Origin: Simplicispira psychrophila DSM 11588
Lineage (GTDB): Bacteria > Pseudomonadota > Gammaproteobacteria > Burkholderiales > Burkholderiaceae_C
DNA length: 64,000 nt
NCBI RefSeq assembly: GCF_000688255.1
Contig: NZ_JHYS01000016.1
Span: 1-64,000, forward strand
Direction of reading: 5' to 3'
The notes beneath the pieces are model-generated. The model did no database searches, was not told where the DNA came from, and saw nothing but the letters and a program-made list of their open reading frames with translations. Below, piece after piece: positions 46,784-56,111 of this stretch. The position numbers were made by a program, and so were the translations under genes. Positions within the stretch are counted from its first letter, which is position 1. Each line of letters opens with the position of its first letter.

Positions 46784-47653
46784 TCAGCGCAGCGCGTAGC
46801 TCAGTGCAATGCCGGCAAACAGCGTGAAACCAATCCAGTGGTTCTCCCGAAACGCCTTAAAACAGCCCTCGCGCGTGCGCAAACGGATCAGCCACCAGTG
46901 CCACACCACCTGCGCCAATACCAACACCATTGCTATATAAAACAGAGCGCCTAACGCAAGCGGCACCAGGGCTAGCGCCCAAAATACCATAAACAGCAGA
47001 TAAAACAGCACCACGCCGGCCACATCCCACCGGCCCAGCGTGATGGCCGAGGTGCGCATCCCCAGCTTCAAATCGTCATCACGATCGACCATGGCGTATT
47101 CGGTGTCGTAGGCCAGCACCCAGAACAGGTTGCCCAGCCACAGCCACCAGGCCACGGGCGGCACAGCGCTCTGCACCGCAGCAAAGGCGATCAGGATGCC
47201 GAAGTTGAAGGCAATGCCCAACACGGCCTGCGGCATGGCAAAAAAGCGCTTGGTGAACGGGTACAAGACCGTCACCAACAAGGCCGGCACCGACCACGCC
47301 ACCGCAGCCCATGTGGTGGTCAACACCAGCGCCAGCGCCAGCAGCGCCAGCACCGCGCCGACCACCAGCGCCTCTTTCACCGAGATTTGCCCCGAGGTAA
47401 TCGGCCGCTGCACCGTGCGTTTGACGTGGCGGTCAAAGTTGCGGTCGGCCACGTCGTTGATGCAGCAACCGGCGCTGCGCATCAGGATGGTGCCGAGTGC
47501 AAACACGGCCAGCAGGTGCCAACCCGGAAAGCCCTCCGCCGCCAGCCACAGCGCGCTCAGCGTCGGCCAGATCAGCACCAGCCAGCCGGCGGGGCGGTTC
47601 CAGCGGATCAAATCAAGGTACAGAGACAAACGGCTGCGCGCGGGAGGGGTCAT
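46784..47653 (-). CDS. ubiA: 4-hydroxybenzoate polyprenyltransferase
   Basis: 289 residues, about eight membrane segments. The two Mg/diphosphate motifs are visible: N-D-V-A-D-R-N-F-D near residue 67 and [12 protein letters not shown] near 185. It attaches the polyprenyl chain in ubiquinone synthesis. No chorismate lyase (ubiC) is adjacent. Confidence 0.95.
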   Translation of the reverse strand: MTPPARSRLSLYLDLIRWNRPAGWLVLIWPTLSALWLAAEGFPGWHLLAVFALGTILMRSAGCCINDVADRNFDRHVKRTVQRPITSGQISVKEALVVGAVLALLALALVLTTTWAAVAWSVPALLVTVLYPFTKRFFAMPQAVLGIAFNFGILIAFAAVQSAVPPVAWWLWLGNLFWVLAYDTEYAMVDRDDDLKLGMRTSAITLGRWDVAGVVLFYLLFMVFWALALVPLALGALFYIAMVLVLAQVVWHWWLIRLRTREGCFKAFRENHWIGFTLFAGIALSYALR

Positions 47654-47670
47654 GCCAACAAAAGGATGGT

Positions 47671-47700
47671 GAAAAACAAAAACCGGCCACGAAGGCCGGT
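47671..47700 (-). terminator. Rho-independent terminator of the cytochrome c peroxidase gene
   Basis: Leftward: ACCGGCC, TTCGT loop, GGCCGGT then TTTTGTTTTT. It starts about 25 bases after the peroxidase stop. Confidence 0.9.
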
Positions 47701-47724
47701 CAGAGTCAATACTTTACCGCAGGC

Positions 47725-48729
47725 TCAATCAAACGGCTGTGGGCGCTTGGTCTTGTCGCTGGACGGCGGCAGGATGGGCAGCATCATTTTGGGCTGATCG
47801 CCGGTCAGGGTCTTCAAGAAGGCGACGATTTTGCCGTTCTCATCGTCCGAGAATTTGCGGCCCAGTTGCAGGCGGCCCATCACGTCCACGGCTTGGGCCA
47901 GCGTGTCAGCCGAACCGTCGTGGAAGTAGGGGTAGGTCAGCTCGACGTTGCGCAGCGTCGGCACCTTGAAGTTGAAGCGATCGGCATCGTTGCCGGTGAC
48001 CGCCGAGCGACCTTCCGCCACGCTGGTGGTCTTGAAGGGCTCGACGACACCCATCTTCTGGAACGAGTTGCCACCCACGTTGGGGCCGTTGTGGCAGGCG
48101 ACGCAGCCGCTGTCTTTGAACAATTTGTAGCCGGCCAGCTCATCGTTCTTCAAGGCTTTTTTGTCGCCCTTGAGCCACTTGTCAAAACGCGCATTCGGCG
48201 TGACCAGGGTTTCTTCAAATGCGGCGATGGCGGTGGTTACTTCGGCAATGCTCAGCTTGTCGTGGCCAAAGACGGTCTTGAACTCGCTCACATACGACGG
48301 AATGGAGCGCAGCATGTCGATGGCCAACTCGTGCGTGAAGGCCATTTCGCCCGGGTTGGCAATCGGGCCGCCGGCCTGCTCTTTCAGGTCTTTGGCGCGG
48401 CCATCCCAAAACTGCGCCAGGTTCAGGCTGGAATTGAGCACCGTGGGCGAGTTGATCGGGCCTTGCTGCCAGCGGTCGCCAATCGAGGTCTTGATATTGT
48501 CCGAGCCGCCCATGCTCAGGTTATGGCAGGAATTGCAGGAAATAAAACCCGATTTGGACAGGCGCGGATCAAACCACAGCTTTTTGCCCAGCTCCACCTG
48601 CGCCGGCTGCGTCACCTTAGCGGCAGCGATGGGCTGGATGGGCTCTTGCGCCATGGCAGGAGCGGCGCACAGCAGCGCGGCGGCACACGATACGGCGCCT
48701 AGCGCCCAACGAAAAGAATAAACAGTCAT
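47725..48729 (-). CDS. Di-haem cytochrome c peroxidase (CcpA/MauG family)
   Basis: 334 residues with a signal peptide cleaved after A-M-A (about 27). Two haem c sites: C65-N-S-C68-H69 and C209-V-A-C212-H213. The family core [13 protein letters not shown] and L-A-Q-F-W-D-G-R-A is present. A periplasmic enzyme reducing H2O2 with electrons from cytochrome c. The gene has its own terminator and an AT-rich upstream region with a perfect FNR-type box, so induction at low oxygen is likely. Confidence 0.93.
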   Translation of the reverse strand: MTVYSFRWALGAVSCAAALLCAAPAMAQEPIQPIAAAKVTQPAQVELGKKLWFDPRLSKSGFISCNSCHNLSMGGSDNIKTSIGDRWQQGPINSPTVLNSSLNLAQFWDGRAKDLKEQAGGPIANPGEMAFTHELAIDMLRSIPSYVSEFKTVFGHDKLSIAEVTTAIAAFEETLVTPNARFDKWLKGDKKALKNDELAGYKLFKDSGCVACHNGPNVGGNSFQKMGVVEPFKTTSVAEGRSAVTGNDADRFNFKVPTLRNVELTYPYFHDGSADTLAQAVDVMGRLQLGRKFSDDENGKIVAFLKTLTGDQPKMMLPILPPSSDKTKRPQPFD

Positions 48730-48776
48730 TATTAATTCCTCTTTTATTTGAGTGAAAAATATTCGGAATGGTATTT

Positions 48777-48790
48777 ATTGAAAATTCAAT
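48777..48790. promoter_or_regulatory. FNR-like imperfect palindrome near the peroxidase start
   Basis: ATTGAA-AA-TTCAAT, an inverted repeat 48 bases before the ATG. It resembles a degenerate CRP/FNR-type site but could be chance in this AT-rich stretch. Confidence 0.3.
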
Positions 48791-48824
48791 TAACACCTTA
48801 TCTGGATAAATTCTTACACATTTT

Positions 48825-48855
48825 TAAATCAGTTATTTAATAATTAACTGATTTA
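48825..48855. promoter_or_regulatory. Perfect 11-bp inverted repeat upstream of the peroxidase gene
   Basis: TAAATCAGTTA, nine AT-only bases, TAACTGATTTA. About 100 bases before the start codon and between the two FNR-like sites. It could be the binding site of a dimeric regulator or an RNA hairpin if the transcript starts upstream. Confidence 0.5.
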
Positions 48856-48899
48856 CTCATGGCAATATGAATTGCATATCGCAAATCCAATTTACACCA

Positions 48900-48913
48900 T
48901 TGATATGCATCAA
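48900..48913. promoter_or_regulatory. Perfect FNR-type binding site
   Basis: TTGAT-ATGC-ATCAA matches the FNR consensus TTGAT-N4-ATCAA at all ten positions. It is 171 bases upstream of the cytochrome c peroxidase ATG, the only gene it faces closely. Peroxidases of this family are FNR/ANR-controlled in several proteobacteria. Confidence 0.65.
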
Positions 48914-48944
48914 ATTCCATAGCATTCAACGCCAAGCCTTGGAC

Positions 48945-48992
48945 GGCAAAAGCAAAACGCCGGTGGCGCCCGTGTAGGGCACCAGCGGCGTT
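48945..48992 (-). terminator. Rho-independent terminator after dps
   Basis: AACGCCGGTGGCGCCC pairs with GGGCACCAGCGGCGTT at 14 of 16 positions (arms 48956-48971 and 48977-48992), followed leftward by TTTGCTTTTG. It begins 47 bases after the dps stop. Confidence 0.8.
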
Positions 48993-49039
48993 GGCCTGTA
49001 TCCGTCAGGCGCCCTGCGGCGCACCGACGGTGCGGCGAC

Positions 49040-49585
49040 TTACTCTTCCAGCAGCGAGCGCAGCATCCAGGCGGTTTGCTCGTGCACCGTCATGCGCTGG
49101 GTCAGCAGGTCGCAGGTCGGCTCATCGCCGACCTTGTCGGCGGCGGGGAACAGCTGGCGCGCGGTGCGGGCCACGGCCTCATGGCCTTGCACCAGCAGGC
49201 GCACCATTTCCAGCGCCTTGGGCGGCTGCGAGGGTGCGTCAGGGATGCTGGCCAGCTTGCCAAAGTCGGCGTACGAGCCCGGCGCCACATGACCGAGCGA
49301 GCGGATGCGCTCGGCGATCGGATCGACCGCATTCCACAGCTCGGTGTACTGGCCCATGAACATCAGGTGCAGGGTATTGAACATCGGCCCGGTGACGTTC
49401 CAGTGGAAGTTGTGCGTCGTCAGGTACAGCGTGTAGGTATCGGCCAGCAGGTGCGATAGGCCTTGGGCAATCGCGGCGCGGTCTTTGTCGCTGATGCCGA
49501 TGTTGATGTTGATGTGGGTGGCAGAAGCGGTATTGGCTGGCGCTTTGGGCGCTGCTTTGGACACTGCTTTGGATGCTTTGGCCAT
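49040..49585 (-). CDS. dps: Dps family DNA-binding ferritin-like protein
   Basis: 181 residues. The Lys/Ala-rich N-terminal tail ([14 protein letters not shown]) is the usual DNA-contacting extension. The ferroxidase site is visible as H-N-F-H-W-N-V-T-G and [17 protein letters not shown]. Dodecamers oxidise Fe(II) with H2O2 and coat DNA. It lies 28 bases downstream of oxyR in the same direction, so co-regulation by OxyR is likely. GGAGAAAACC precedes the ATG. Confidence 0.95.
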   Translation of the reverse strand: MAKASKAVSKAAPKAPANTASATHININIGISDKDRAAIAQGLSHLLADTYTLYLTTHNFHWNVTGPMFNTLHLMFMGQYTELWNAVDPIAERIRSLGHVAPGSYADFGKLASIPDAPSQPPKALEMVRLLVQGHEAVARTARQLFPAADKVGDEPTCDLLTQRMTVHEQTAWMLRSLLEE

Positions 49586-49613
49586 GGTTTTCTCCGTTGG
49601 GTGGGAATAAAAA

Positions 49614-50582
49614 TTATGACAGCCGCGCCACGCCCGGCAATTCGCAGGCGTAGATGGCGTTGCGCAGCGCGGCAATGGCTTCGTAGCGCGTGAAGCTGCG
49701 CCGCCAGGCCAGTACCACGCGGCGCAGCGGTGGCGCGCCGCCGTCGCTCTCGCGCACGGGCAGATAGCGGATATAGGTTTCATCGCTTTGGCGGCGGCGG
49801 GTATCGGCCAGCAGCGCCTCGCGCGGCACGGCCAGGCGCGGCACCAGCGTCACACCCATGCCAGCGGCCACCATGTGCTTGATGGTCTCCAGCGACGAGC
49901 CTTCAAACGCCTTGCGAATGCCTTCGGTCTGGTTGTTGCCATAGCGGGCAAATTCGGGGCACACCTCCAGCACGTGGTCACGAAAGCAGTGGCCGGCGCC
50001 CAGCAGCAGCATGGTTTCGTTTTTCAGCTGCTCGGCACTGACGCTGTCTTGTGCGGCCAGCGCGTGCGTGCTGGGGACTGCCGCCAAAAAAGGCTCGTCA
50101 TACAGCGGTGCCATGGCCAGACCGGCATCAGGAAACGGCTCGGCCAGGATGGCGCAGTCGATCTCGCCGGTGCGCAGCATCTCCAGCAGTTTGATGGTGA
50201 AGTTCTCTTGCAGGATCAGCGGCATCTGCGGGGTGCGCTCAATGGAACGGCGCACCAGTTCGGGCAGCAGGTAGGGGCCGATGGTGTAGATCACGCCCAG
50301 CGTCAGCGCGCCGGCCACCGGGTCTTGACCGCAGCGCGCCATCTCCTTGATGGCGGCGGCCTGCTCCAGCACGCTTTGCGCCTGGCGCACAATTTTTTCG
50401 CCCAGCGGTGTCACCGTCACTTCACTGGCGCTGCGCTCAAACAGCTTGACCTCCAGTTCTTCCTCCAGCTTCTTGATGGCGACGGACAACGTCGGCTGGG
50501 AGACATGGCAGGTCTCGGCGGCGCGGCCAAAATGCTTTTCACGGGCCACGGCAACGATGTATTTGAGTTCGGTGAGGGTCAT
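49614..50582 (-). CDS. oxyR: LysR-type peroxide regulator OxyR
   Basis: 322 residues. N-terminal HTH ([22 protein letters not shown]) and the OxyR redox pair Cys199 and Cys208 in [14 protein letters not shown], with the same numbering as E. coli OxyR. H2O2 forms the disulfide and turns on defence genes. Its neighbours dps and the cytochrome c peroxidase fit this. Its start is 22 bases from the recG stop. Confidence 0.95.
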   Translation of the reverse strand: MTLTELKYIVAVAREKHFGRAAETCHVSQPTLSVAIKKLEEELEVKLFERSASEVTVTPLGEKIVRQAQSVLEQAAAIKEMARCGQDPVAGALTLGVIYTIGPYLLPELVRRSIERTPQMPLILQENFTIKLLEMLRTGEIDCAILAEPFPDAGLAMAPLYDEPFLAAVPSTHALAAQDSVSAEQLKNETMLLLGAGHCFRDHVLEVCPEFARYGNNQTEGIRKAFEGSSLETIKHMVAAGMGVTLVPRLAVPREALLADTRRRQSDETYIRYLPVRESDGGAPPLRRVVLAWRRSFTRYEAIAALRNAIYACELPGVARLS

Positions 50583-50604
50583 GGGGGTCTAGCGTGTGTC
50601 CGGT

Positions 50605-52743
50605 TCAGGCCTTGAGGTAATCTGATTTCCCCCCCAGCCAGCGCGCCACATGCTGCGCGGCGAGTGGGGGGAAGCGGTCAAGCATAAGCGGCGCCACGGC
50701 GCGCGCCCACTCCAGCAATGCAATATCGGTGGCAAGGTCGGCAAAGCGCAACAGTGCATCCCCCGACTGGCGGGCACCCAGAAATTCGCCAGGCCCGCGA
50801 ATTTCCAGGTCGCGCCGGGCGATTTCAAAACCGTCGTTGGTTTCTGCCATCGCGCGCAGGCGTTCTTTAGCGGTTTCACCGACGCGGCCGCTGTCGTTGG
50901 TGGCGTAGAGCAGTACACAGGCCGAGGCCGCCGCGCCGCGCCCGACGCGCCCACGCAACTGGTGCAACTGCGACAGGCCAAAGCGCTCGGCGTGTTCGAT
51001 GACCATCAGCGAGGCATTGGGCACGTCCACGCCGACCTCGATCACCGTGGTGCTGACCAGCACACCGATGCGCCCGGCGCTGAACTCGGCCATCACGGCC
51101 TTTTTCTCGCTGCCCGCCATGCGCGAGTGCAGCAAGCCCACGGACACCCCTGGCAAGGCTTCGCTCAGGTCGGCGTGCGTGGCGGTGGCGTTGGAGAGGT
51201 CGAGCGCTTCGCTTTCTTCGATCAGCGGACACACCCAATACACCTGCCGTCCGGCGTTCACCTGGGCACCGATGCGCGCAATCACCTCGTCCTTGCGGCT
51301 ATCGGCAATCAGCTTGGTGACGATGGGCGTGCGCCCCGGTGGCAGCTCGTCGATCACCGACACGTCCAAATCGGCGTAGTAGCTCATGGCCAGCGTGCGC
51401 GGAATCGGTGTGGCGCTCATCATCAGCAGGTGCGGCTCCATGCCGTGGGCAGCCAGTTTTTGCCGCAGCGCCAAGCGCTGGGCGACACCAAAGCGGTGCT
51501 GCTCGTCGATGATGGCCAGCGCCAGGTTCTTAAAGCGCACCTGCTCCTGGATAACGGCGTGCGTGCCGATCACCAGCGCGGCCTCGCCGCTTTCCACCAG
51601 CGCCAGCATGGCGGCGCGCTCCTTCTTTTTCTGGCCGCCGACCAGCCAGGCGACGCAGCGGCCATGCACCGCCAGCAGGGGTTCCAGCCAGCCAATCAAC
51701 TTGGCAAAGTGCTGCTCGGCCAGGATTTCCGTCGGCGCCATCAGCGCGCACTGCCAGCCAGCATCCATGGCGATGCAGGCGGCCAGCGCTGCCACCACGG
51801 TTTTGCCCGAGCCGACGTCACCTTGCAGCAGGCGGTGCATGGGCACGGCGCGCGCCAAATCAGCGGCGATTTCTGCGCCGACGCGGCGCTGCGCCGCCGT
51901 CAGGTCAAACGGCAGCACCGCCAGCAATTGCTCGTGCAACGGCAACGCGTCTGCCGTGGCCGGCGCCGGCTGCAACACCGGCGCACGCAGGCGGTCGCGC
52001 TCGCGGCGCGATTGCTGTTGTGACAGCTGCTGCGCCAGCAGTTCTTCGGCCTTGAGCCGCTGCCACGCCGGGTGGCTGTGGTCTTCCAGCGTCGCCAGCG
52101 CGACGTCGGGCGCGGGGTGGTGCAGAAAGGTGAGCGCATCGCGCAGGCTGGGCAAGGGCTGCAAGCCGTTTTGACCATAAAACGCCATCGGCGGCGCGGG
52201 CAACTGCGGCGCCAGGGTTTCGGCCCATTCAACACGCTGCAACGCCGTCACCACAGCGCGGCGCAAATAGGCCTGCGGCAGGGCTGCCACCGTGGGGTAC
52301 ACCGGCGTCAGCGCGCGGGGCAGTTCACCGCCGGCAGCGCGAAATGCCGGGTGCAGCATCTGCCGCCCCCAGAAGCCACCCTTGACTTCGCCGCGAATGC
52401 GCAGCTGTGCACCCACCGCCAGCGCCTTCAGGTGCGAGGGATAGAAGCTAAAAAACCGCAGCTCGCAGGTGGCGCTGCCATCGTCCACCGCCACCACCAG
52501 CTGGCGGCGCGGGTGCAGTTGCACATCGCACGCCGTCACCGTGGCCTCGATCTGCACCACGCTGCCCTCACGCGCGTTTTTCAGCGGCGTAATGCGGGTT
52601 TCATCCTCGTAGCGCAGCGGCAAGTGCAGCGCCAGGTCGATCGGACGCACCAGGCCCATCTTCTGCAGGGCTTTTTGGGCCGGGCTGGGGCTGGATTTGG
52701 CCGATGGCTTCGGGCCGGAAGAAGGCGGGGTGGCGGCAAACAT
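50605..52743 (-). CDS. recG: ATP-dependent DNA helicase RecG
   Basis: 712 residues: N-terminal wedge/OB domain, then SF2 helicase with G-D-V-G-S-G-K-T, A-I-I-D-E-Q-H-R-F-G, M-S-A-T-P-I-P-R-T-L and the C-terminal Q-L-R-G-R-V-G-R-G. It remodels stalled forks and Holliday junctions. The Pro/Ser/Lys-rich first 20 residues vary in the family. Probably cotranscribed with oxyR and dps. Confidence 0.96.
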   Translation of the reverse strand: MFAATPPSSGPKPSAKSSPSPAQKALQKMGLVRPIDLALHLPLRYEDETRITPLKNAREGSVVQIEATVTACDVQLHPRRQLVVAVDDGSATCELRFFSFYPSHLKALAVGAQLRIRGEVKGGFWGRQMLHPAFRAAGGELPRALTPVYPTVAALPQAYLRRAVVTALQRVEWAETLAPQLPAPPMAFYGQNGLQPLPSLRDALTFLHHPAPDVALATLEDHSHPAWQRLKAEELLAQQLSQQQSRRERDRLRAPVLQPAPATADALPLHEQLLAVLPFDLTAAQRRVGAEIAADLARAVPMHRLLQGDVGSGKTVVAALAACIAMDAGWQCALMAPTEILAEQHFAKLIGWLEPLLAVHGRCVAWLVGGQKKKERAAMLALVESGEAALVIGTHAVIQEQVRFKNLALAIIDEQHRFGVAQRLALRQKLAAHGMEPHLLMMSATPIPRTLAMSYYADLDVSVIDELPPGRTPIVTKLIADSRKDEVIARIGAQVNAGRQVYWVCPLIEESEALDLSNATATHADLSEALPGVSVGLLHSRMAGSEKKAVMAEFSAGRIGVLVSTTVIEVGVDVPNASLMVIEHAERFGLSQLHQLRGRVGRGAAASACVLLYATNDSGRVGETAKERLRAMAETNDGFEIARRDLEIRGPGEFLGARQSGDALLRFADLATDIALLEWARAVAPLMLDRFPPLAAQHVARWLGGKSDYLKA

Positions 52744-52767
52744 GTTGGAAAAAGATTAACATGGTTA

Positions 52768-52830
52768 CCTTTAATTACAAGCTGACGCTACAAAGCCCCT
52801 GCAGGGTATAGCCGCTAGCATTTTTGATTC
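52768..52830 (-). repeat. Degenerate interspersed repeat, copy I
   Basis: The reverse complement contains GCTAGCGGCTATA and GCTTTGTAGCGTCAGCTTG; only the outer half-sites resemble the family. It covers the leader of the HD-GYP gene, ending just before the ATG. Confidence 0.35.
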
Positions 52831-52832
52831 TC

Positions 52833-54107
52833 ATGCTCAAGCGAATACGCACCCAAGACCTGACCCTGGGGATGTTTCTCCACGAATTTTGCGGCTCTTG
52901 GATGGATCACCCTTTCTGGCGCAGCAAATTTTTGCTCCAGGACAGCCAAGACCTGGTCCGCATCCGCAAAACCAGCATCCAGGAAGTCTGGATCGACACC
53001 GCCAAAGGCCGTGACGTGGCCCCCAGCACCGTCGCCATCACGCGCGAGCAGGCCGATGCCGCCATCGACAACGCCTTCAGCCAGCTGGCCGACATGCCCA
53101 CCTTTCAAGCGCCGCCCGAGGCACTGCAACCGCAGCCCGATCAGCCGCCCACCAGCATGCAAGAAGAATTGGTGCGGGCCGCCGAGATCTGCCGGCGCGC
53201 CAAAAGCGCGGTGGTGTCGATGTTCCACGAAGCCCGGCTGGGCCGGGCGCTGGAGGTACCGGATCTGTATGCCATGGTGGAAGAAATCTCCGCCTCCGTC
53301 GCGCGCCACCCCAATGCCTTGATCAGTCTGGCGCGGCTCAAGAGCGCTGACGACTACACCTACATGCATTCGGTCGACGTGTGCGCGCTGATGATGGCGC
53401 TGGGCCGACAGATCAAGCTGAACGACACCCAGCTGCGCACCGCCGGCATGGCGGGTCTATTGCACGACCTGGGCAAGGCCCGCATTCCGCTGGTCGTGCT
53501 GAACAAGCCGGGCAAACTGACCGACGAAGAATTCACCGTGGTGCGCAACCACCCGGTCGAGGGCTACCGCCTGCTGCTGCAAGGCGGCATGCAGGATGCA
53601 GCGGTGCTGGACGCCTGCCTGCACCACCACGAAAAAATCGACGGCAAGGGCTACCCAGAAAAGCTCAATGGCAGCACCATCAGCCTGATCGCCAAGATGA
53701 CCGCCATTTGCGACGTCTACGACGCCATCACCTCCGACCGGCCGTACAAGCGCGGCTGGGACCCGTCCGAATCGCTGCGGCGCATGGCCGAATGGAGCCA
53801 CACGCACTTTGATCTGCAGTTGCTGCAGGCGTTTGTCAAAAGTTTGGGAATCTACCCGGTGGGCTCGCTGGTGCGTCTGAACTCGGGCCGCCTGGGCGTG
53901 GTGATCGAGCAGACCCCCGACTCGCTGCTGCTGCCGCGCATCAACACCTTTTTCTGCACTATCAGCGACCAGCGCATCCCGCCTGAAGTGGTCGATCTGT
54001 CCCGCCCCGGCTGCACCGACAAGATCGCCGCGCGCGAAGAGCGCGAGCACTGGCGCTTTGCCGACATCAACACCTTGTGCATGGGCATGGAGCCGCTGCC
54101 CTGGTGA
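52833..54107 (+). CDS. HD-GYP phosphodiesterase with DUF3391 N-terminus
   Basis: 424 residues from ATG 52833. Residues 1-110 are the DUF3391 domain often paired with HD-GYP. The HD-GYP domain (about 150-370) has H179, H211-D212-L-G-K215, H240, H264-H-H-E267, G-K-G-Y-P (residues 271-275) and D-V-Y-D-A-I-T-S-D-R-P-Y. All metal and signature residues are present, so it is probably an active c-di-GMP phosphodiesterase. It is soluble and the input signal is unknown. pfkB follows by 33 bases. Confidence 0.93.
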   Translation: MLKRIRTQDLTLGMFLHEFCGSWMDHPFWRSKFLLQDSQDLVRIRKTSIQEVWIDTAKGRDVAPSTVAITREQADAAIDNAFSQLADMPTFQAPPEALQPQPDQPPTSMQEELVRAAEICRRAKSAVVSMFHEARLGRALEVPDLYAMVEEISASVARHPNALISLARLKSADDYTYMHSVDVCALMMALGRQIKLNDTQLRTAGMAGLLHDLGKARIPLVVLNKPGKLTDEEFTVVRNHPVEGYRLLLQGGMQDAAVLDACLHHHEKIDGKGYPEKLNGSTISLIAKMTAICDVYDAITSDRPYKRGWDPSESLRRMAEWSHTHFDLQLLQAFVKSLGIYPVGSLVRLNSGRLGVVIEQTPDSLLLPRINTFFCTISDQRIPPEVVDLSRPGCTDKIAAREEREHWRFADINTLCMGMEPLPW

Positions 54108-54140
54108 GCGCACCTGCCCATCACACACCAGCCAGTTTTA

Positions 54141-55106
54141 ATGACCGCTTTTTTAACCCTGACGCTGAACCCAGCATTGGATTTGTCCACGACCACCGCC
54201 CACTTGGAGCACACGCACAAGCTGCGCTGCGGGCCGATGCTGCGCCACCCCGGCGGCGGCGGCGTGAACGTGGCGCGCGTGCTGCACCGCCTGGACGCCG
54301 AGGTGCAGGCTTGGCACCTGTCGGGCGGCGTCACCGGCGCGTACATGGGCCAGTTGTTGGCCGCCGAGGGGGTGCCCCTGCACGCGCTGCCGATTGCCGG
54401 CACCACGCGCGAAAACATGTCGGTGGTCGAAACCCGCAGCGGCCACGAGTACCGCTTTGTACTGCCCGGACCGACCGTGCTGGCGCATGAATGGCTACGC
54501 TGTCTGGAGCAACTCCGCACGCAGGCGCCGCGCTGGCTGGTGGCCAGCGGCAGTCTGCCGCCCGGCGTGCCCGATGACTTTTACGCACGCTTGATCGAAC
54601 AATCGCGCGCCCACGGTGGCCAGAGCCGCGTGGTGCTCGACACCCAAGGGCCGGCACTGGTGGCGGCGCTACAGGCCGGCGTGTACTTGGTCAAACCCAG
54701 CCTGCGCGAACTGCGCGAGTTGACCGGCGCAGCGCTGAGCGATGCGGCGCAGTGGCGCGCCGCCGCGCACGCGCTGGTGCGCAGCGGCCAGGCCGAAATG
54801 GTGGCGTTGTCGGCGGGCGAACACGGCGCTGTGCTGGCCACGCAGGGCGGCGTATGGCAGGCGAACGCCCTGCCGATCGCCGCCAGCAACGGCACCACCG
54901 GCGCCGGCGACTGCTTTCTGGCCGCCCTGCTGTGGGCCCTGGAGCGCGGCGAAGCACCGGGCGAAGCGCTGCGCTGGGGCGTCGCCGCCGGCAGCGCTTC
55001 GCTGCTGGCCCCCGGCTCGGCGCTGGCACAGCAGGCCGACATCACCCGGCTGCTGGCGCAAGTAGTCCCCGTCCAAGCACTGTCCACTGACCCGGCAGCG
55101 CCGTAA
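54141..55106 (+). CDS. pfkB: PfkB-type 6-phosphofructokinase / hexose-phosphate kinase
   Basis: 321 residues of the ribokinase fold. Starts T-L-T-L-N-P-A-L-D; substrate motif P-G-G-G-G-V-N-V-A-R; anion hole and base in G-T-T-G-A-G-D257-C. Similarity to E. coli PfkB is strong across the length (e.g. L-P-P-G-V, L-V-K-P-S). 1-phosphofructokinase or tagatose-6-phosphate kinase activity cannot be excluded. Placed between signalling genes, with no sugar transport genes nearby. Confidence 0.85.
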   Translation: MTAFLTLTLNPALDLSTTTAHLEHTHKLRCGPMLRHPGGGGVNVARVLHRLDAEVQAWHLSGGVTGAYMGQLLAAEGVPLHALPIAGTTRENMSVVETRSGHEYRFVLPGPTVLAHEWLRCLEQLRTQAPRWLVASGSLPPGVPDDFYARLIEQSRAHGGQSRVVLDTQGPALVAALQAGVYLVKPSLRELRELTGAALSDAAQWRAAAHALVRSGQAEMVALSAGEHGAVLATQGGVWQANALPIAASNGTTGAGDCFLAALLWALERGEAPGEALRWGVAAGSASLLAPGSALAQQADITRLLAQVVPVQALSTDPAAP

Positions 55107-55123
55107 CCGCCCGCACCAAGAAC

Positions 55124-55184
55124 TATCACATCAATAGCTTATAACGCATGGCCCACGCGGCTCTGAGGCCAATTTGTCTTAATT
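55124..55184 (-). repeat. Interspersed intergenic repeat, copy J
   Basis: The reverse complement reads CAAATTGGCCTCAGAGCCGC then CCATGCGTTATAAGCTATTGATG. The central CGCTTAT is lost but both flanks fit. It lies between pfkB and the binding-protein gene. Confidence 0.6.
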
Positions 55185-55245
55185 TTCGTAACTGCGCAGA
55201 CCCTCTTTCCAAGAGACCTCGTCCATCAAAGACTGACAACCCAGT

Positions 55246-56100
55246 ATGTTGAGAACTCTTAAAAAAACCTCTCACGCCATGTCACGCACGCACCCCTCCC
55301 TCTCGTTATGGGCGCTTGGTTTGGTCATGGCCAGCCTGGGCACCACCGCTGCGGCCAACGCCCCTACCCCTGCCGCCAACCATTTGGCCCAGATTCAAAC
55401 CACCGGGCAGGTGCGGGTCTGTATCTGGCCGGATTACTACAGCATCTCCCTGCGCGACCCGCGCACACAGCAGCTCTCGGGCATTGACATCGACCTGGCG
55501 CACGAGCTGGGTCGCGACCTGGGCGCCAGCGTGCAATTTATCGACAGCTCCTTTGCCCGCCTGGTACCGGATGTGCTGCAAGAGCGCTGCGACGTGGCCA
55601 TGTTTGCCATTGGCATCATCCCGCAGCGCCAGCAAGTGCTGCGCTTTACGCGGCCCTATCTGGCCAGCGACGTGATGGCCATCACCACGCGCAGCAACCG
55701 CAAAATCCGCACCTGGGCCGACATCGACCAGCCGGGCATCGTCGTGGCCGTGGCCAAGGGCACGCTGCACGAGCCCCTGATGCGCGAGCGCCTGAAAAAC
55801 GCCGAGCTCATCGCCCCCGCCACCCCGCACGCGCGCGAACAAGAGGTGCAGTCGGGCCGGGCCGATGTGTTCATCACCGACTTTCCGTACTCGCGCCGTA
55901 TGCTGGAAACCACCGACTGGGCGCGGCTGGTGACGCCCTCCAGCACCTACCACATCACCTCCTATGCCTGGGCCGTCAAGCCCGGCGACGATGCCTGGCA
56001 CGCCCGTCTGGAGCAGTTCATGCAAACCATCAAGCGCGATGGCCGCCTGCTGGCGGCCGCGCGCAAGCACAAACTCGACCCCATCGTGGTGACGGACTGA
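55246..56100 (+). CDS. Periplasmic amino-acid-type binding protein (SBP_bac_3 family)
   Basis: 284 residues. The signal peptide ends near T-T-A-A-A (a second in-frame ATG at 55279 would shorten it by 11 residues). The family core is visible: G-Q-V-R-V-C-I-W-P-D-Y-Y, L-S-G-I-D-I-D-L-A-H-E-L-G, and the hinge A-D-V-F-I-T-D-F-P-Y. No permease or ATPase gene follows; instead a membrane sensor-cyclase gene starts 11 bases after the stop. The protein may therefore present a ligand to that receptor rather than feed an ABC importer. Confidence 0.88.
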   Translation: MLRTLKKTSHAMSRTHPSLSLWALGLVMASLGTTAAANAPTPAANHLAQIQTTGQVRVCIWPDYYSISLRDPRTQQLSGIDIDLAHELGRDLGASVQFIDSSFARLVPDVLQERCDVAMFAIGIIPQRQQVLRFTRPYLASDVMAITTRSNRKIRTWADIDQPGIVVAVAKGTLHEPLMRERLKNAELIAPATPHAREQEVQSGRADVFITDFPYSRRMLETTDWARLVTPSSTYHITSYAWAVKPGDDAWHARLEQFMQTIKRDGRLLAAARKHKLDPIVVTD

Positions 56101-56111
56101 ACGCCTCTCGT

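Noticed and set aside
46920-46990. Possible repeat copy inside ubiA (GGCGCTAGCCC and AGGCGCT with AT flanks)
   Set aside because: The similarity is limited to short words and the codons make a normal membrane helix expected in UbiA; not distinguishable from chance.
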